Positions 25,931 through 36,685 of a stretch of DNA of 64,000 nt are shown piece by piece. The translations under genes and the position numbers were made by a program. The stretch covers positions 3,815,855 through 3,879,854 of the forward strand of contig JAEMBT020000006.1 in assembly GCA_018873245.2 (NCBI GenBank), in the 5' to 3' direction. The notes beneath the pieces are model-generated. The model did not search any database, had not been told where the DNA came from, and saw only the letters and a list, made by a program, of their open reading frames with translations. Source of the stretch: Archegozetes longisetosus (lineage: Eukaryota; Arthropoda; Arachnida; Sarcoptiformes; Trhypochthoniidae). Position 1 is the first letter of the stretch; each line of letters begins with the position of its first letter.

Positions 25931-27972
25931 ATGAAGCTGTTGTTTATACTACAATTCGCTGAGTTTCTTATACTTTGGATTGAGATAAAGGCTAACACCT
26001 TTACAAACCCAATCGCTTTATCGGCAGCAGATCCATGGATGCAATACTATAATGGCTCCTACTATTTAGCCGTTACGACTGGTGACAATCATATAAGAAT
26101 GCGTAAGTCTAAAACTCTAGAAGGGATGCATTCAGCTCCAGAAGTGACGGTATTCACGCTGGCCGGTACTGGTGATATGTGGGCTCCAGAATTTCATCTT
26201 TTAAATGGCAAATGGTATTTGTACTATACCGCTGGTGTAAATCCTAGAAATTTAGACACTCAACGCATACACGTTCTTGAAAGTGCAAACACAGATCCAA
26301 TGGGACCCTATCATTTCAAGGTAACCATTTTCGATAATTGAATTATTTACATTCACTAGCCCAGCATATCATTTGACTAAAGTCTCACTTGACTGGATAA
26401 GTTAAAGTTAACTTGGGTTGGCTCAAATTGAGGAAAATTTCATTCTAATAATTATTAGCTTTGTGATCTGGTCAAAGCTGTTCTAGTCATGCATTGATGC
26501 AGTTAGAGTCGATCGAATTGTTGATCCATCTAATGATTGCTGGTCTAATTATTTGTTGGCCAGCTACAAGTGTATCCAACCACTCGTACCATATCGTACG
26601 ATAAATGAAATGCTATCAGATTCGAATGTTCTCGATGTACTGTATCTAAATAGCTGAATGCAAAATAATCCATAATTATCAACTTTCACAAGACAATCTT
26701 TTCATTGAACTTCATAATATTCTTTGAAACTTATTTGATTTCTCATAGATATGATTTACCGCTAGACATGCAACGGCTTGAGAAATACTTGCTATTTATT
26801 CGTTTGCATTAGATGTCTGACTTAGAAATTCTCAAATATAGACAATTTCGCAGCAGACTTTTCGAAAATTTATTTGATTTCTAAATTTCAAATATTCTAC
26901 ATTTTTACTCTCAATTTCAGATATTTTGAGTTCCAAATGTAAAATTAAATCTTTAATATAAACTCAAAACTATTTTAAGGCTGATCTGACAGACCCACAC
27001 GATGATGGTATGGAACTGGATCCAAGTGTTATCACAATCAATGGAAAGCTCTATTTGATTGGCTCGTATTTTCGAGGAGGAACTCAGGACTTGTTCATAC
27101 GTCCGATGGCCAATCCATTTACGCCAAGTGGTGCAAAAGTATTACTATCGGCTCCAACTCTTCCCTGGGAAAGACAGGGTGGAACGGTCAATGAGGGACC
27201 AGAGCCGCTTCAGCACGGAGGCAAAAATTTTATCGTATATTCCGCGAGTTTTTGCGGGACTCCTGATTACAAGCTTGGTTTGCTCACAATGACAGGTATA
27301 ATTGTTAGTCAATAAATCGAACTCATCTTTCATCAATCATTCTTCAGTTTTATCATATTTCAAGAGATATTCATTCAAAATTAGGACATTAGACTTTTAT
27401 TCTATCAATTTTCAAGTGTTAATGTTTCGGAGCACAGCTAGATGAAGTAGCAGAGCTCAAGCATTTTACTAGGATGATCATGACTCGAGTTTCAGTCAAG
27501 TAATTTTTTTTAGTCTTGAAATTCATCTTTTGGAAAAATTTTATGATCTTTTATGCTTAAAATATGAATGGCTTGAACTATTATAAAACATTCATGAGAG
27601 ATATTTTAACATAATTGAATTTCCGCATTTAATTACATTTAATACTATATGAAATTTAATATTTCAACGAACTTCTCGATCTTACTAACAGGCCATGATC
27701 CATTAAATCCAACGCACTGGAACAAATCTGGACCTGTATTCCAGCGTTTAGACTCTGCACACGTCTTCGGTCCGGGACATAACGGATTTTTTAAATCTCC
27801 TGATGGCAAAGAAGATTGGATTATTTATCATGCTAATGATTCGCCAGCTGGTAAATGCGATGGCGGTCGAACCACTCGAGCACAGAAGTTTACTTGGAAT
27901 CCCGATGGAACACCCAATTTTGGTTTACCGATTGCTAATGGAGTACGGCTACAGTCACCATCCGGAGAATGA
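25931..27972 (+). CDS. Secreted glycoside hydrolase family 43, intact (three exons)
   Basis: Exons 25931-26320, 26980-27295 and 27692-27972 join in phase (0, then 1) through GT-AG introns of 659 and 396 bp to give about 329 residues, the normal size for a single-domain GH43. The N-terminus MKLLFILQFAEFLILWIEIKA is a signal peptide. The three GH43 acidic residues are all present: Asp in SAADPWM, Asp in MELDPSVIT and Glu in VNEGPEPL. Other family marks are GDMWAPEFH, GKWYLYYTAG, the HVFGPGHNGF segment with the central His, and DWIIYHAND near the end. The fold is a five-bladed propeller; likely substrates are alpha-L-arabinofuranosyl side chains or arabinan, by inverting hydrolysis, but substrate cannot be read from sequence. 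It belongs to a different GH43 branch from the gene at 18392, so the pair is not a recent tandem duplication. AATAAA lies at 28065. Confidence 0.85.
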
Positions 27973-29740
27973 AAACATTTGAATATCGAAAACTCAAAAA
28001 GTTAGTTTTAAATTAACGTAACCCTAAATATGAAAGTTATATTATCATGAACTGCAATATTTTTAATAAAAGAATTAAAAATTTTTTATTAAAGTAAACT
28101 AAAATACTCTTAGTTCCAGAATTTTTCATTCGTGTATACTTTATTCAATCGTCATAGATTCAAAAGTTCCTGCATATATTTGGTAAAACTTAGATTGCCT
28201 TGGAATTTTATTAAAACAGCTTTTTGCATAGTTAACTATTGTGATTCGTTTACACTTTAAATTAAAGTCCTAATGTCTAAACAAAAGTGAGTTCAGAATT
28301 TTGTCATTTCTTTCTATCATCACCTTGATCGTTATCGTGTGAAAATTGTCCAAAATGAAACTAAACTCAAACGAAACTTTTTGTTTCCATATCATAATAA
28401 TGATAAAATCAATTTTTCACATACTAAAAATTTGATTTATCAAGATGAACTTTTATTAATTTTAAGTCATTTTACAAAATGTGTGGTTTTTCCAATTTAT
28501 TCTCTGCTTTGAGTATGACAAATAAAATGAACACAGAATTACCAAGAATCAAGAGTCTTATTTATAAAATGAAATTATATGCAAAAGTTAGAATGATCGA
28601 ATTGAATATAAAGTATTGATCTATTTTTAGATCTTGCAAACGGACCCAGTCGTTTGCTTTTTTCATAATTTGTTTCAATTTTTAGAATGACTCATTTTCA
28701 GGAGCATAGTTTTAATTTTGATTTTAAAATATTATTACATTGCTCGATACCTTATCTGTTGCTAGTTTTCACGTTAAAATCATGGAATGTTAGTTATTAA
28801 AGATAAATACCAAATAAAAAACATTGTAATGATAAGCCTAACACAGAATCCAAAGTATTAGTACTCTATAAACGCTCTGTTCGTATTGAAAATATCTACT
28901 ATTAACATTAAATTAAAGTAGAAATCTAACTTTTTTAGATAATAATTGCTAATTTCGGAGAAAGATTCTGATAAGTTCACAGGCAGAATAGCTGACACGT
29001 CAAACAGTAACTCACATGGATTTCCCACTATCTCTCTTATTTTTTCTGTACTAATGGCTGATAAAATTTATTTTGTTCTAAAATGAAGTTGAATTAAAAT
29101 CCCTAACATTAATAATATGCATCGTGCATAGAATTATTGTCCAATGCTGTATATCGTAAAAAGATCTTAAAGTTTTATTCAATAATTATTTTTAAGTCTA
29201 TTTAAAATAGAATAAAACAGTCAACAAATCAGATGATAAAACAGGTTTTATTCTTATATAAAACATGAGTTTTGAATAAAACCAGGATAATGTTTAATTA
29301 TAGTCTACCAATTTTAGCAACTTTTTCAACATAATTACAAGTGTTCCAATTTTTACATTGATCGTCACTGATGAATTCGTAGTTTTGTTTCATAAATGCA
29401 TTATAAATTTAGTAAACATGTAGAAAGACGAATTTGTACTAGCAATCTCATATTAAATTTTTTATGCTAAATAAATAGCTTAAAAGTGTTCTTATTTTGC
29501 CTCATACTAGTAAAGAGATAAACTATTTTATCATATATCGCAGGATTATTTTGATTATTTCTCTATAAGTTCTTCCGTACTCACTTTTATGACTCTGTGA
29601 AGGCTTAAACGAAGCTTCATCAAATATTAAATAACTATTTAAAAATAGTTTAAAGTATTTCTTAAATTTGAATTTTTATAAGAAAAAAATCATACAAACA
29701 AAATATCCTAAATATATACAAAAAATTGAAATATAAATGT
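27973..29740. other. Intergenic after the second GH43 gene
   Basis: Starts with the 3' untranslated region and polyadenylation signal (AATAAA, 28065-28070) of the GH43 gene. The rest is AT-rich without a recognisable gene, terminal repeats or RNA fold. Confidence 0.5.
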
Positions 29741-29748
29741 GTAATAAT

Positions 29749-30438
29749 TAGGCCTCTACCTTTAGGTGATTATTTTTGTGTTTTAGGTACCTAAAAAGGT
29801 GGCTAAAAATTGACAAATAGGTGCTGAAAAATGTGTTTGTTTTTACCAAAAATAATAAGTTAATTTTTACAATAAATTCAGATTACAATGTGTTACAACA
29901 TATTTAGCGAGATTCTCTTTGTGAAACTAATACAATTGTCCTGAAGAATAGATTTGAACTGAGAAAAACTTCTCTCCACATCACAACTTGTTGCAGGCGC
30001 GCAACGGAAAAGTCCAATTTCATTAGGTTCTAAGTCGATAACATTGGTCTCTGTCTCCTTTAATTAGTATTTGCGAAATAGCTTTGATTTCAGTATATCA
30101 AGGATTTTCTTGTAAAATATTTTAGCGTATCTTCGATGAGTTGAAACTTTTTGACTCATTTAAAAACAGATTTAATAATGATGTAAAGGATTTTTATGCT
30201 ATTATTTACAATAAATTTCTTATAACAATATAAAAATCTTAAATAGTTTTTGAAATCCGATTAAAACCATAAAAAGGTTATTTAACCCAAAAATAGTTGC
30301 TAACCTCTAAAATAGGTAATTTTAGGTGATTATAAAATCCCCCAAAATGCATGTTTTTATGCCATTCATGTATATCTAAAACCCTGGATTTGATAGCATT
30401 TATAATAAATAGTTAAATACCTGAACGTAGAGGCCTTA
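29749..30438 (-). mobile_element. hAT-family relic with dimerisation-domain remnant
   Basis: Ends read TAGGCCTCTAC on the left and GTAGAGGCCTTA on the right, and exact copies of the 8-mer GTAATAAT flank the element (29741-29748 and 30439-30446), matching the hAT rule nTNNNNAn. On the minus strand around 29900-30000 a frame reads SCDVERSFSQFKSILQDN, the C-terminal dimerisation motif of hAT transposases (consensus SxxxERxFS). The rest of the transposase is gone, so this 690-bp copy is non-autonomous. Confidence 0.75.
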
Positions 30439-30715
30439 GTAATAATATGATTACACTTTTGATAAGTCTTACTCTAAATTATTTAACAACAAACTATGAA
30501 ACAATAAAAGAATTTAATCACTTTGATCGTGTACAGTAAACGATTGACAAGATATTTGAGAGCAAATGACAGGTTTGCCATATAGTAGCAAATTAACCCA
30601 AATCGATATTGAGATTAGAGTCTATTTGATGACTGCTTGCATCGGGACTTAATAAAATTATGAACATCTGAGTAAATATATAAAAATTTGATACGCTGAG
30701 CACAAGTTGTCTATA

Positions 30716-30846
30716 ATTGAAGAGCTTATTTCTCAAAGGGCTTAAGTGTCCATATTGTAGGGTCCGTTACTTTGAGTGTCCACTATAATCTTTACGGAAC
30801 TTTATAATATAAACACTTAAGCCCTTTTGGAAATAAGCTCTTCAAT
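30716..30846. mobile_element. 131-bp MITE with TA flanks
   Basis: Arms of about 45 bp starting ATTGAAGAGCTTATTTC and ending with the complement are separated by ~40 bp. TA dinucleotides lie immediately outside both ends (30714-30715, 30847-30848). Only a few mismatches separate the arms. Non-coding. Confidence 0.65.
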
Positions 30847-30848
30847 TA

Positions 30849-32427
30849 CCGATCAATATATAAAGAGAACTATTTGATAATAACTCGATATGAAAGTATC
30901 CTCAGTTGATGTTCCTTCTAATGCAAGTCTATATGATGCATCTCCACACATCGAATCTGAAGTTTTAAAGAATGCCATCGTCCTTCCAATCGTTTGGATC
31001 TGACATCAAAGTACCTAGGAGTTATAAATAAAACTTTTAAAAAGTATGAAAAATCTAAATGAAAAGAATATAATTTGCTTTAGAAATGAATAAAATTTGT
31101 TGTGAAAACTTTAGAGAAGTAATCTGAAAAATCATGGTTATCTCAAATGTTAGATTTCGAGCTGAATATTATTAATAAAAAAGCACGAAAAATAGAGAAA
31201 CATGTGAAAACAAAATATGAGAATTGAAAAACGTTGAACTTCATAAAATTAACAACAAATTTTGTAGTAATCCAAATTTATTTTTATATAGATACTTAAA
31301 ACACGAAATTATGATTAAACGTATTTGGAGATAGATAAATAACAAAAAATAAGAGCGATTGTGGTTAAAAGTTTAGGATTTCGTTGATAACAAATCATTG
31401 ATTAAAGTAGCTAGAAATAACTCTTTTACATGAAAATACTTTTTAAATTGTTCAAAATATACGTTAGATTTGTTTCTCAATAAATTGTTAATAGTATGAT
31501 ATTTATTTTTGTGATACCATAATCTCTTAGTTTAGAGGATAACAAGTGTTAAGAGTTCATATCTAGGGGCCTTAATGTGAGGTTATGAATTCTCTCTAGT
31601 TATTTCTACTTGTCATCAAATTCATCTAATAGAATTCTACTATTCACCAAAACGATTGCGTAAGTAGAAGTCTAGATACTTTTCAGTTTAAAATCTAGGG
31701 CTGGATGGAGGTGGACAGTCTGATTTCACGAGATCTTCAAAGGGTGAATTTGCTACTGACACCCACCTCTCGTTCACTTGTGCACTGTACTATCTTAGTA
31801 ACTCAGCTTTTCATTTTATTCATTTGTTACTATTAAGAGACTTACGATTTTTACTATTGAGAAAAATGCAGATATTTGTAATGAGTAATATTGACCACTA
31901 TCTGCAATAGATAACACACTAGATAATAACTATAAAAATTGAAGTTTTCTAGCGTTTTTTCATATTAATTTTGATAATTCGGAAACTAAATAATTTGAAA
32001 ATAGTTTTATTTTAAAACAAAAATTATATTGAGTTTGTTTTAAAATGTGTTGAGTTCAACCTGTTATACAGGAAGGTCTAACAGGTTGAACAACAGATTT
32101 GTAGACTTACAATATTTTCAATAATAGCCATAATAATAGTAATTCACTAATGAGAATCTTTCAATAATCCTATAGCAACAAAATCTATGAACACAATCTA
32201 TAACGAAACGTTATATGAAGTTAAAACATTTGTTAGTCAATTTACTGAAAATATAATTTTGATGTTGCTAAAATGTGAAGAAACATAATAAACTACATAG
32301 CTAAGAGATTTTAGAGTAGTTCTGAACTAATATACTCCTAGTTCAGATCCCCTATCACGTGCTGTGATTATAAAATCTAACTGGCAAATGGTTATTCAAT
32401 AAGTTAATTTGACTCACAGAAGACTTT
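30849..32427. other. Intergenic, no gene seen
   Basis: AT-rich sequence upstream of the chitin-binding gene. A slightly GC-richer patch at 31690-31790 shows no coding frame that I recognise. Confidence 0.5.
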
Positions 32428-32434
32428 TATAAAG
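32428..32434 (+). promoter_or_regulatory. TATA box of the chitin-binding gene
   Basis: TATAAAG 91 bp before the start codon at 32519, predicting transcription start near 32458. Confidence 0.5.
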
Positions 32435-32518
32435 TGAGGCAAATTTTAGCTTACACTTTGAGTATGAGTTAGGTTTTCATCCAATATTCATATAAGAGTG
32501 GTTACACTTAATAATAAA

Positions 32519-32755
32519 ATGATATTTATTCTAATGTTTGTTTATTTGATGTTAATTAATGGTGTCACTGCAGTGCCAGTTTGCAACTGTGTTGGTAATA
32601 TTGCTGATCCCTATGACTGCACCCGTTATTATAGATGCGAAAATTCGGGTAAAGCTATACACAAAATTTGTCCATATGGACGTCTATTCAATAGTATGAT
32701 TGGAGTCTGTGATTGGCCCAAAAATGTCAACTGCTTCTCGGGTAAAAATGTTTAA
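32519..32755 (+). CDS. Secreted single-domain chitin-binding protein (peritrophin-A/CBM14)
   Basis: 78 residues starting MIFILMFVYLMLINGVTA, a signal peptide. The mature part is one chitin-binding type 2 domain with six cysteines in the family spacing: CNC at the start, then ADPYDCTRYYRC, KICPYGRLFN and VCDWPKNVNC, including the aromatic residues and the CP.G..FN and CDWP signatures. Proteins of this kind bind chitin in gut lining or cuticle. I chose the ATG at 32519 because it puts the hydrophobic stretch at the N-terminus. A TATA box lies upstream and AATAAA at 32806, which supports a short stand-alone transcript. However, a GTAAAA donor-like site at 32739, in phase with the laccase-like exon downstream, would let the domain be spliced onto that enzyme instead. 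Confidence 0.75.
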   Translation: MIFILMFVYLMLINGVTAVPVCNCVGNIADPYDCTRYYRCENSGKAIHKICPYGRLFNSMIGVCDWPKNVNCFSGKNV

Positions 32756-33665
32756 CTAATGTATTATCGTGAAGTACGGTAAATTAGACACTATAAAAGC
32801 TCCTAATAAAAGTTGATCACTCAACATGAAAATATGAATTGCTTATTAAGACAATCACATTAGAATTTTTTAATTTTAAAGTCTCTGTTGTGGGATGAAG
32901 ATCTTTCGGATAAAGACTTAATTAGTTTTAACGATAGCTAATATCGAGAATAGCGGTATATTAAATTATAAAAAGTATTGCATAATATTGAATAGTCTTT
33001 GGGACATTTTGGTATGGCCAGAGTGACTTAGAAATGACACTGATATATTCTCATAGAGCATGATCCCCGAAGGTCATAAATACAATATTAGATAACGAGA
33101 CTTCGTAGTCCAAATGAAGTTTAAAATAGGATTTCTCTTATCGAAAAAACTCGAAAAATGAAAATAGAAATACATTATCATTCTCAGTTTATCTATAAAA
33201 TTTCATGCTTTTAAGCGAAATCAATGTATTTTGTGGAGATTACTAAAGATTTTTAATGAAATAAATTTAGAAGTATAGTTATAGCCTTAATTTTGAATCA
33301 GCTTTAATTGATTTTATAGTTGAAAAATCCATTATTGATCATATCAAACAATAGTCTTATTTAATGCTTGAGTGAATGTAATTTGCATGCTACTCGTGGC
33401 CATTCTACATTTTTAAATACTATTTTTTAACACAATGTAATATGGTATTGGTTTCATAAAAATATTCCCGGAATTCAGAGGTAAGTAGTCAGTTACACGT
33501 AGCTTTAGTTACAAAATGTTTCTAATTTAGTCACTCTTTTCTAATGGTTATAATAGTTTAGTCGTACTTATAAACTTACATACAATCGTTTACTAGTGTA
33601 ATAGCTTGATCCACATTTTCGTTACAAATAGTTTGTATTTCTTCTTTTCTTCTTACACATTATTA

Positions 33666-35186
33666 GAAAAAGTCTTTTACCATTTTACTGCTTCATACGG
33701 CAACATCGCACCTGATAATTATCTACAGCAAGCTATTTTAATCAATGGCCAATTTCCTGGTCCAGAGATTCGAGTTAAAAAACACGATATATTGTACGTT
33801 TGCGTAACGAACCTTTTGGATCATGGTTTAACTATCCATTATCATGGAATTCACCAGAAAAGAACACAAAGGTCTGATGGTGTACCACACATTACCCAAG
33901 AGTTAATTCCTACAAATGGTTCTTACCTTTACATAATGAACATTGGAGACCAAAGTGGCACATACTTATATCATGCTCATACTAAACTTGATCTTGTTTG
34001 GGCTTTTGGACCTCTGATTATTGATGATACCGATACTATTTCTATGAATAAAGTCTATTTTTATGACGAAGAAATAGTGATAATATTAAGTCAGTGCTGG
34101 CACGTTTCCATATCAGATATATACAATGGTCTTGTAGGATCTCCATTTATTGACGTGCCTGATACAGACAGCATCCTAATTAATGGTCGCTCTTATGGTA
34201 TTTGGAACACATCTAGTCCTGATGTCAAATCCCATGGTTACAGGGTATTCAATGTTAAACCTAATAAAATTTATCGTATACGTGTAATTGGATTCGGAGA
34301 TGATTCAATGTTAACGTTTGCTATTCCTAATCACTGTTTAACAATAATTGAAGTTGATGGAATTATTGTTGATCCTGTTGTAACTAACCGTTTGCAAATT
34401 AATCCTGGGCAAAGATACTCTGTCCTTGTAAAAATGGACCAGATGCCTGACAACTATATAATCAAAAGTGAACTAATTCCTGGACCTGGACCAGACAACG
34501 GAATCGCCATCTTGCATTACAAAGGAGCAGGAGATCCGACACCTTTAAGGAAGTTAGTTAGAATGGGTCAATCAAATGAATTGGTTTTGACCGAATGGGT
34601 TCTTCCGCTAATTCATCCATCAACGTTAGTCTATCAGAAGTTGGTTTATAAAGTTCCCACCCATTACGATCATGAGATAATCATTAAATCATTGCAAAGG
34701 GATATCGATGGATACACAAAATTTACTGTCAATGATATTGTATTTGAAAATCCAAAGATAAACTTCTTGAAGCAGATTCAAGATGGTATAGACATTTCTG
34801 GTCATCCTGGGGTTTATGGAATAAGAGTAGGAGAAAAAGTTCAGATTGTCTTCCAAAATACATACAGCGATGATGGCGAATGTGAGCAACACCCATGGCA
34901 CATGCATGGTCATACCTTTTATATTGTTGGTGAAGGTCCCGATCAATATAACTACACATTCGCCAAGCCAATTATTGATGAGAATATTCGCCGAAACAAA
35001 GTACAATTTCGAGATGTATTAACTTTATTCCCAAATCGATCAGACAACAACACTGGCACTGGACTACCTTGTGGATGGATTGTAATACGGTTCATCGCTA
35101 ACAATCCAGGAGTTTGGTTTACTCATTGCCATCTAACAGCTCATTTAATTATGGGAAAACAGTTTGTTCTGTATGAACACTGTTAG
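33666..35186 (+). CDS. Laccase-like multicopper oxidase (3' exon; 5' exon not certain)
   Basis: One 506-codon exon from an acceptor with a long pyrimidine tract (ending TTATTAG at 33665) to TAG at 35184. Three cupredoxin domains are evident: first AILINGQFPGPEIRV and IHYHG (33835-33849), then YHAHT; the middle domain with YRIRVIGFGDDSMLTF; the last with HPWHMHGHTF (about 34891-34920) and the HCHLTAH motif (about 35124-35144). All ten copper-ligand positions (four HxH-type motifs plus Cys) are filled, so an active oxidase is plausible. The residue five after the last His, the axial position of the type 1 copper, is Lys, where Met, Leu or Phe is usual. No in-frame ATG begins the exon, so a 5' exon with start and signal peptide is required; the only phase-compatible candidate I found is the chitin-binding exon at 32519. 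The opening ASYGNIAPD recalls fungal or plant-type laccases rather than arthropod laccase-1/2. Confidence 0.8.
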   Translation, partial: EKVFYHFTASYGNIAPDNYLQQAILINGQFPGPEIRVKKHDILYVCVTNLLDHGLTIHYHGIHQKRTQRSDGVPHITQELIPTNGSYLYIMNIGDQSGTYLYHAHTKLDLVWAFGPLIIDDTDTISMNKVYFYDEEIVIILSQCWHVSISDIYNGLVGSPFIDVPDTDSILINGRSYGIWNTSSPDVKSHGYRVFNVKPNKIYRIRVIGFGDDSMLTFAIPNHCLTIIEVDGIIVDPVVTNRLQINPGQRYSVLVKMDQMPDNYIIKSELIPGPGPDNGIAILHYKGAGDPTPLRKLVRMGQSNELVLTEWVLPLIHPSTLVYQKLVYKVPTHYDHEIIIKSLQRDIDGYTKFTVNDIVFENPKINFLKQIQDGIDISGHPGVYGIRVGEKVQIVFQNTYSDDGECEQHPWHMHGHTFYIVGEGPDQYNYTFAKPIIDENIRRNKVQFRDVLTLFPNRSDNNTGTGLPCGWIVIRFIANNPGVWFTHCHLTAHLIMGKQFVLYEHC

Positions 35187-36685
35187 TTACTTTGTTACAT
35201 AAACACAATATCCAATAAGAAACCGAATCTCGAGTAATGTCAATTTAAATTATTTTAACCATTTGAACTTTATTAAAGTAGGTTACGTGTAGTAATTTAA
35301 ATAGTCCTGCTAAAGTATGACAAATACTAACACTATTACTACAAACAGTATTATTATAATTTTTATACATTTCTTCTTAGTATGCACGACAGAAGAGAAG
35401 TTAACTTTCATTGTGTTGAAGAACATATGTGAATATCTAATTACTTTGAAAAGTTAAAATAAGTATAATAAGTTTAAACTTTTCATTTACGTTGTGTACA
35501 CTCTTTAAATTTAGTATACAATACACTGAATTACATAGTTAGTTTTTTTAAATCTTCAAATACAGTATTAAAACTTAGTAATATTAATACGTTGTTAGTC
35601 ACTGTGATTAACAGTAAAGTCATTTGATAGAAAATTCACTTTAATTCCAGATCATGTATTAATAATTAAAAGATTTTTATCTTTTATAATGGTCTCTTCA
35701 CTTTTCTATCATTACTTTGATAGATTAGTAATCACCAAACTATAAAAAATGTTTATATAACTTTTATTAATTAATGAATGCTAAGTTAACGATAAACATT
35801 ACACGTTAAAACTCTAGAATTCTATACAGTATACTATGACGTTAATGAGGTTAGTAGTTCCCACCTCTATACGGATGACTCTAAATGTTACTTAAGTCTT
35901 TTCATCTAGATAATGAAGAACATGAAACTTCAAAAAATTGATCTTATGATATCTTAATACTATGTTATGTTTGGGATATAGTACAAAAGAGGCTCAATGC
36001 AGAATTATAGTGGAATTTTGATTTGTAAGGATTTCTGGGACTGAAAACCGATTAGGTGTCTCCAGATGTTATGAGCGAGTACTTCAGGAGTTATGAGACC
36101 TTCAAGTGTCCATCGAAATGCCGTTACAGAAATACTCCTACTAAAGTGTAAGGCTGAATTTCAGGATCATGCATATATAAAAAATGATTTGCCACATTAG
36201 ATACATGAAGAAATATTTTTAAAAATATAACTGAATGGTAATAATATGCTTAATTATTAGGTAATTAAAATCTTATAGACAAAATGATAATTAATAATAA
36301 TTATACCAAGTTATTTAATATTAAATCTCGATACATAGACCAATTAAGAAATATAAACTACAAATATCAAGCATTAAAGTCGAAAAGTACTTCTCTACTT
36401 GTTTGAAAAAGCAAAAGGGCTTGTAATTACATTTTAAACTTTATTCAGCGTTTGACTCAATACAAAATTAACCGAATACTGACTTCAACTTAATTATTCC
36501 ATATTTGTCAGAGTTGACACATTACAAGTTTATATCAATGAGTTTTGAGTTTAAGAAATATTTATTGAGTTAATAAGTAGGAAACTTCATATTTACTGCA
36601 CATTAAATATAATCAAAAAAATTTGTTCTCAAAAATCACAAACTTATACATCTGACACAGTTTAACAATTAAAATTTACCTATTT
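35187..36685. other. Intergenic after the laccase-like exon
   Basis: ATTAAA at 35272 is the likely polyadenylation signal of the oxidase. The remainder is AT-rich with no gene or repeat termini seen. Confidence 0.5.

Noticed and set aside
33606-33665. Extension of the oxidase frame upstream of 33666
   Set aside because: It is a pyrimidine tract ending in TTAG with no ATG, typical of an intron end rather than coding sequence.
34689-35006. Minus-strand open frames inside the laccase-like exon
   Set aside because: Antisense to a well-supported multicopper oxidase exon with all copper motifs; shadows only.
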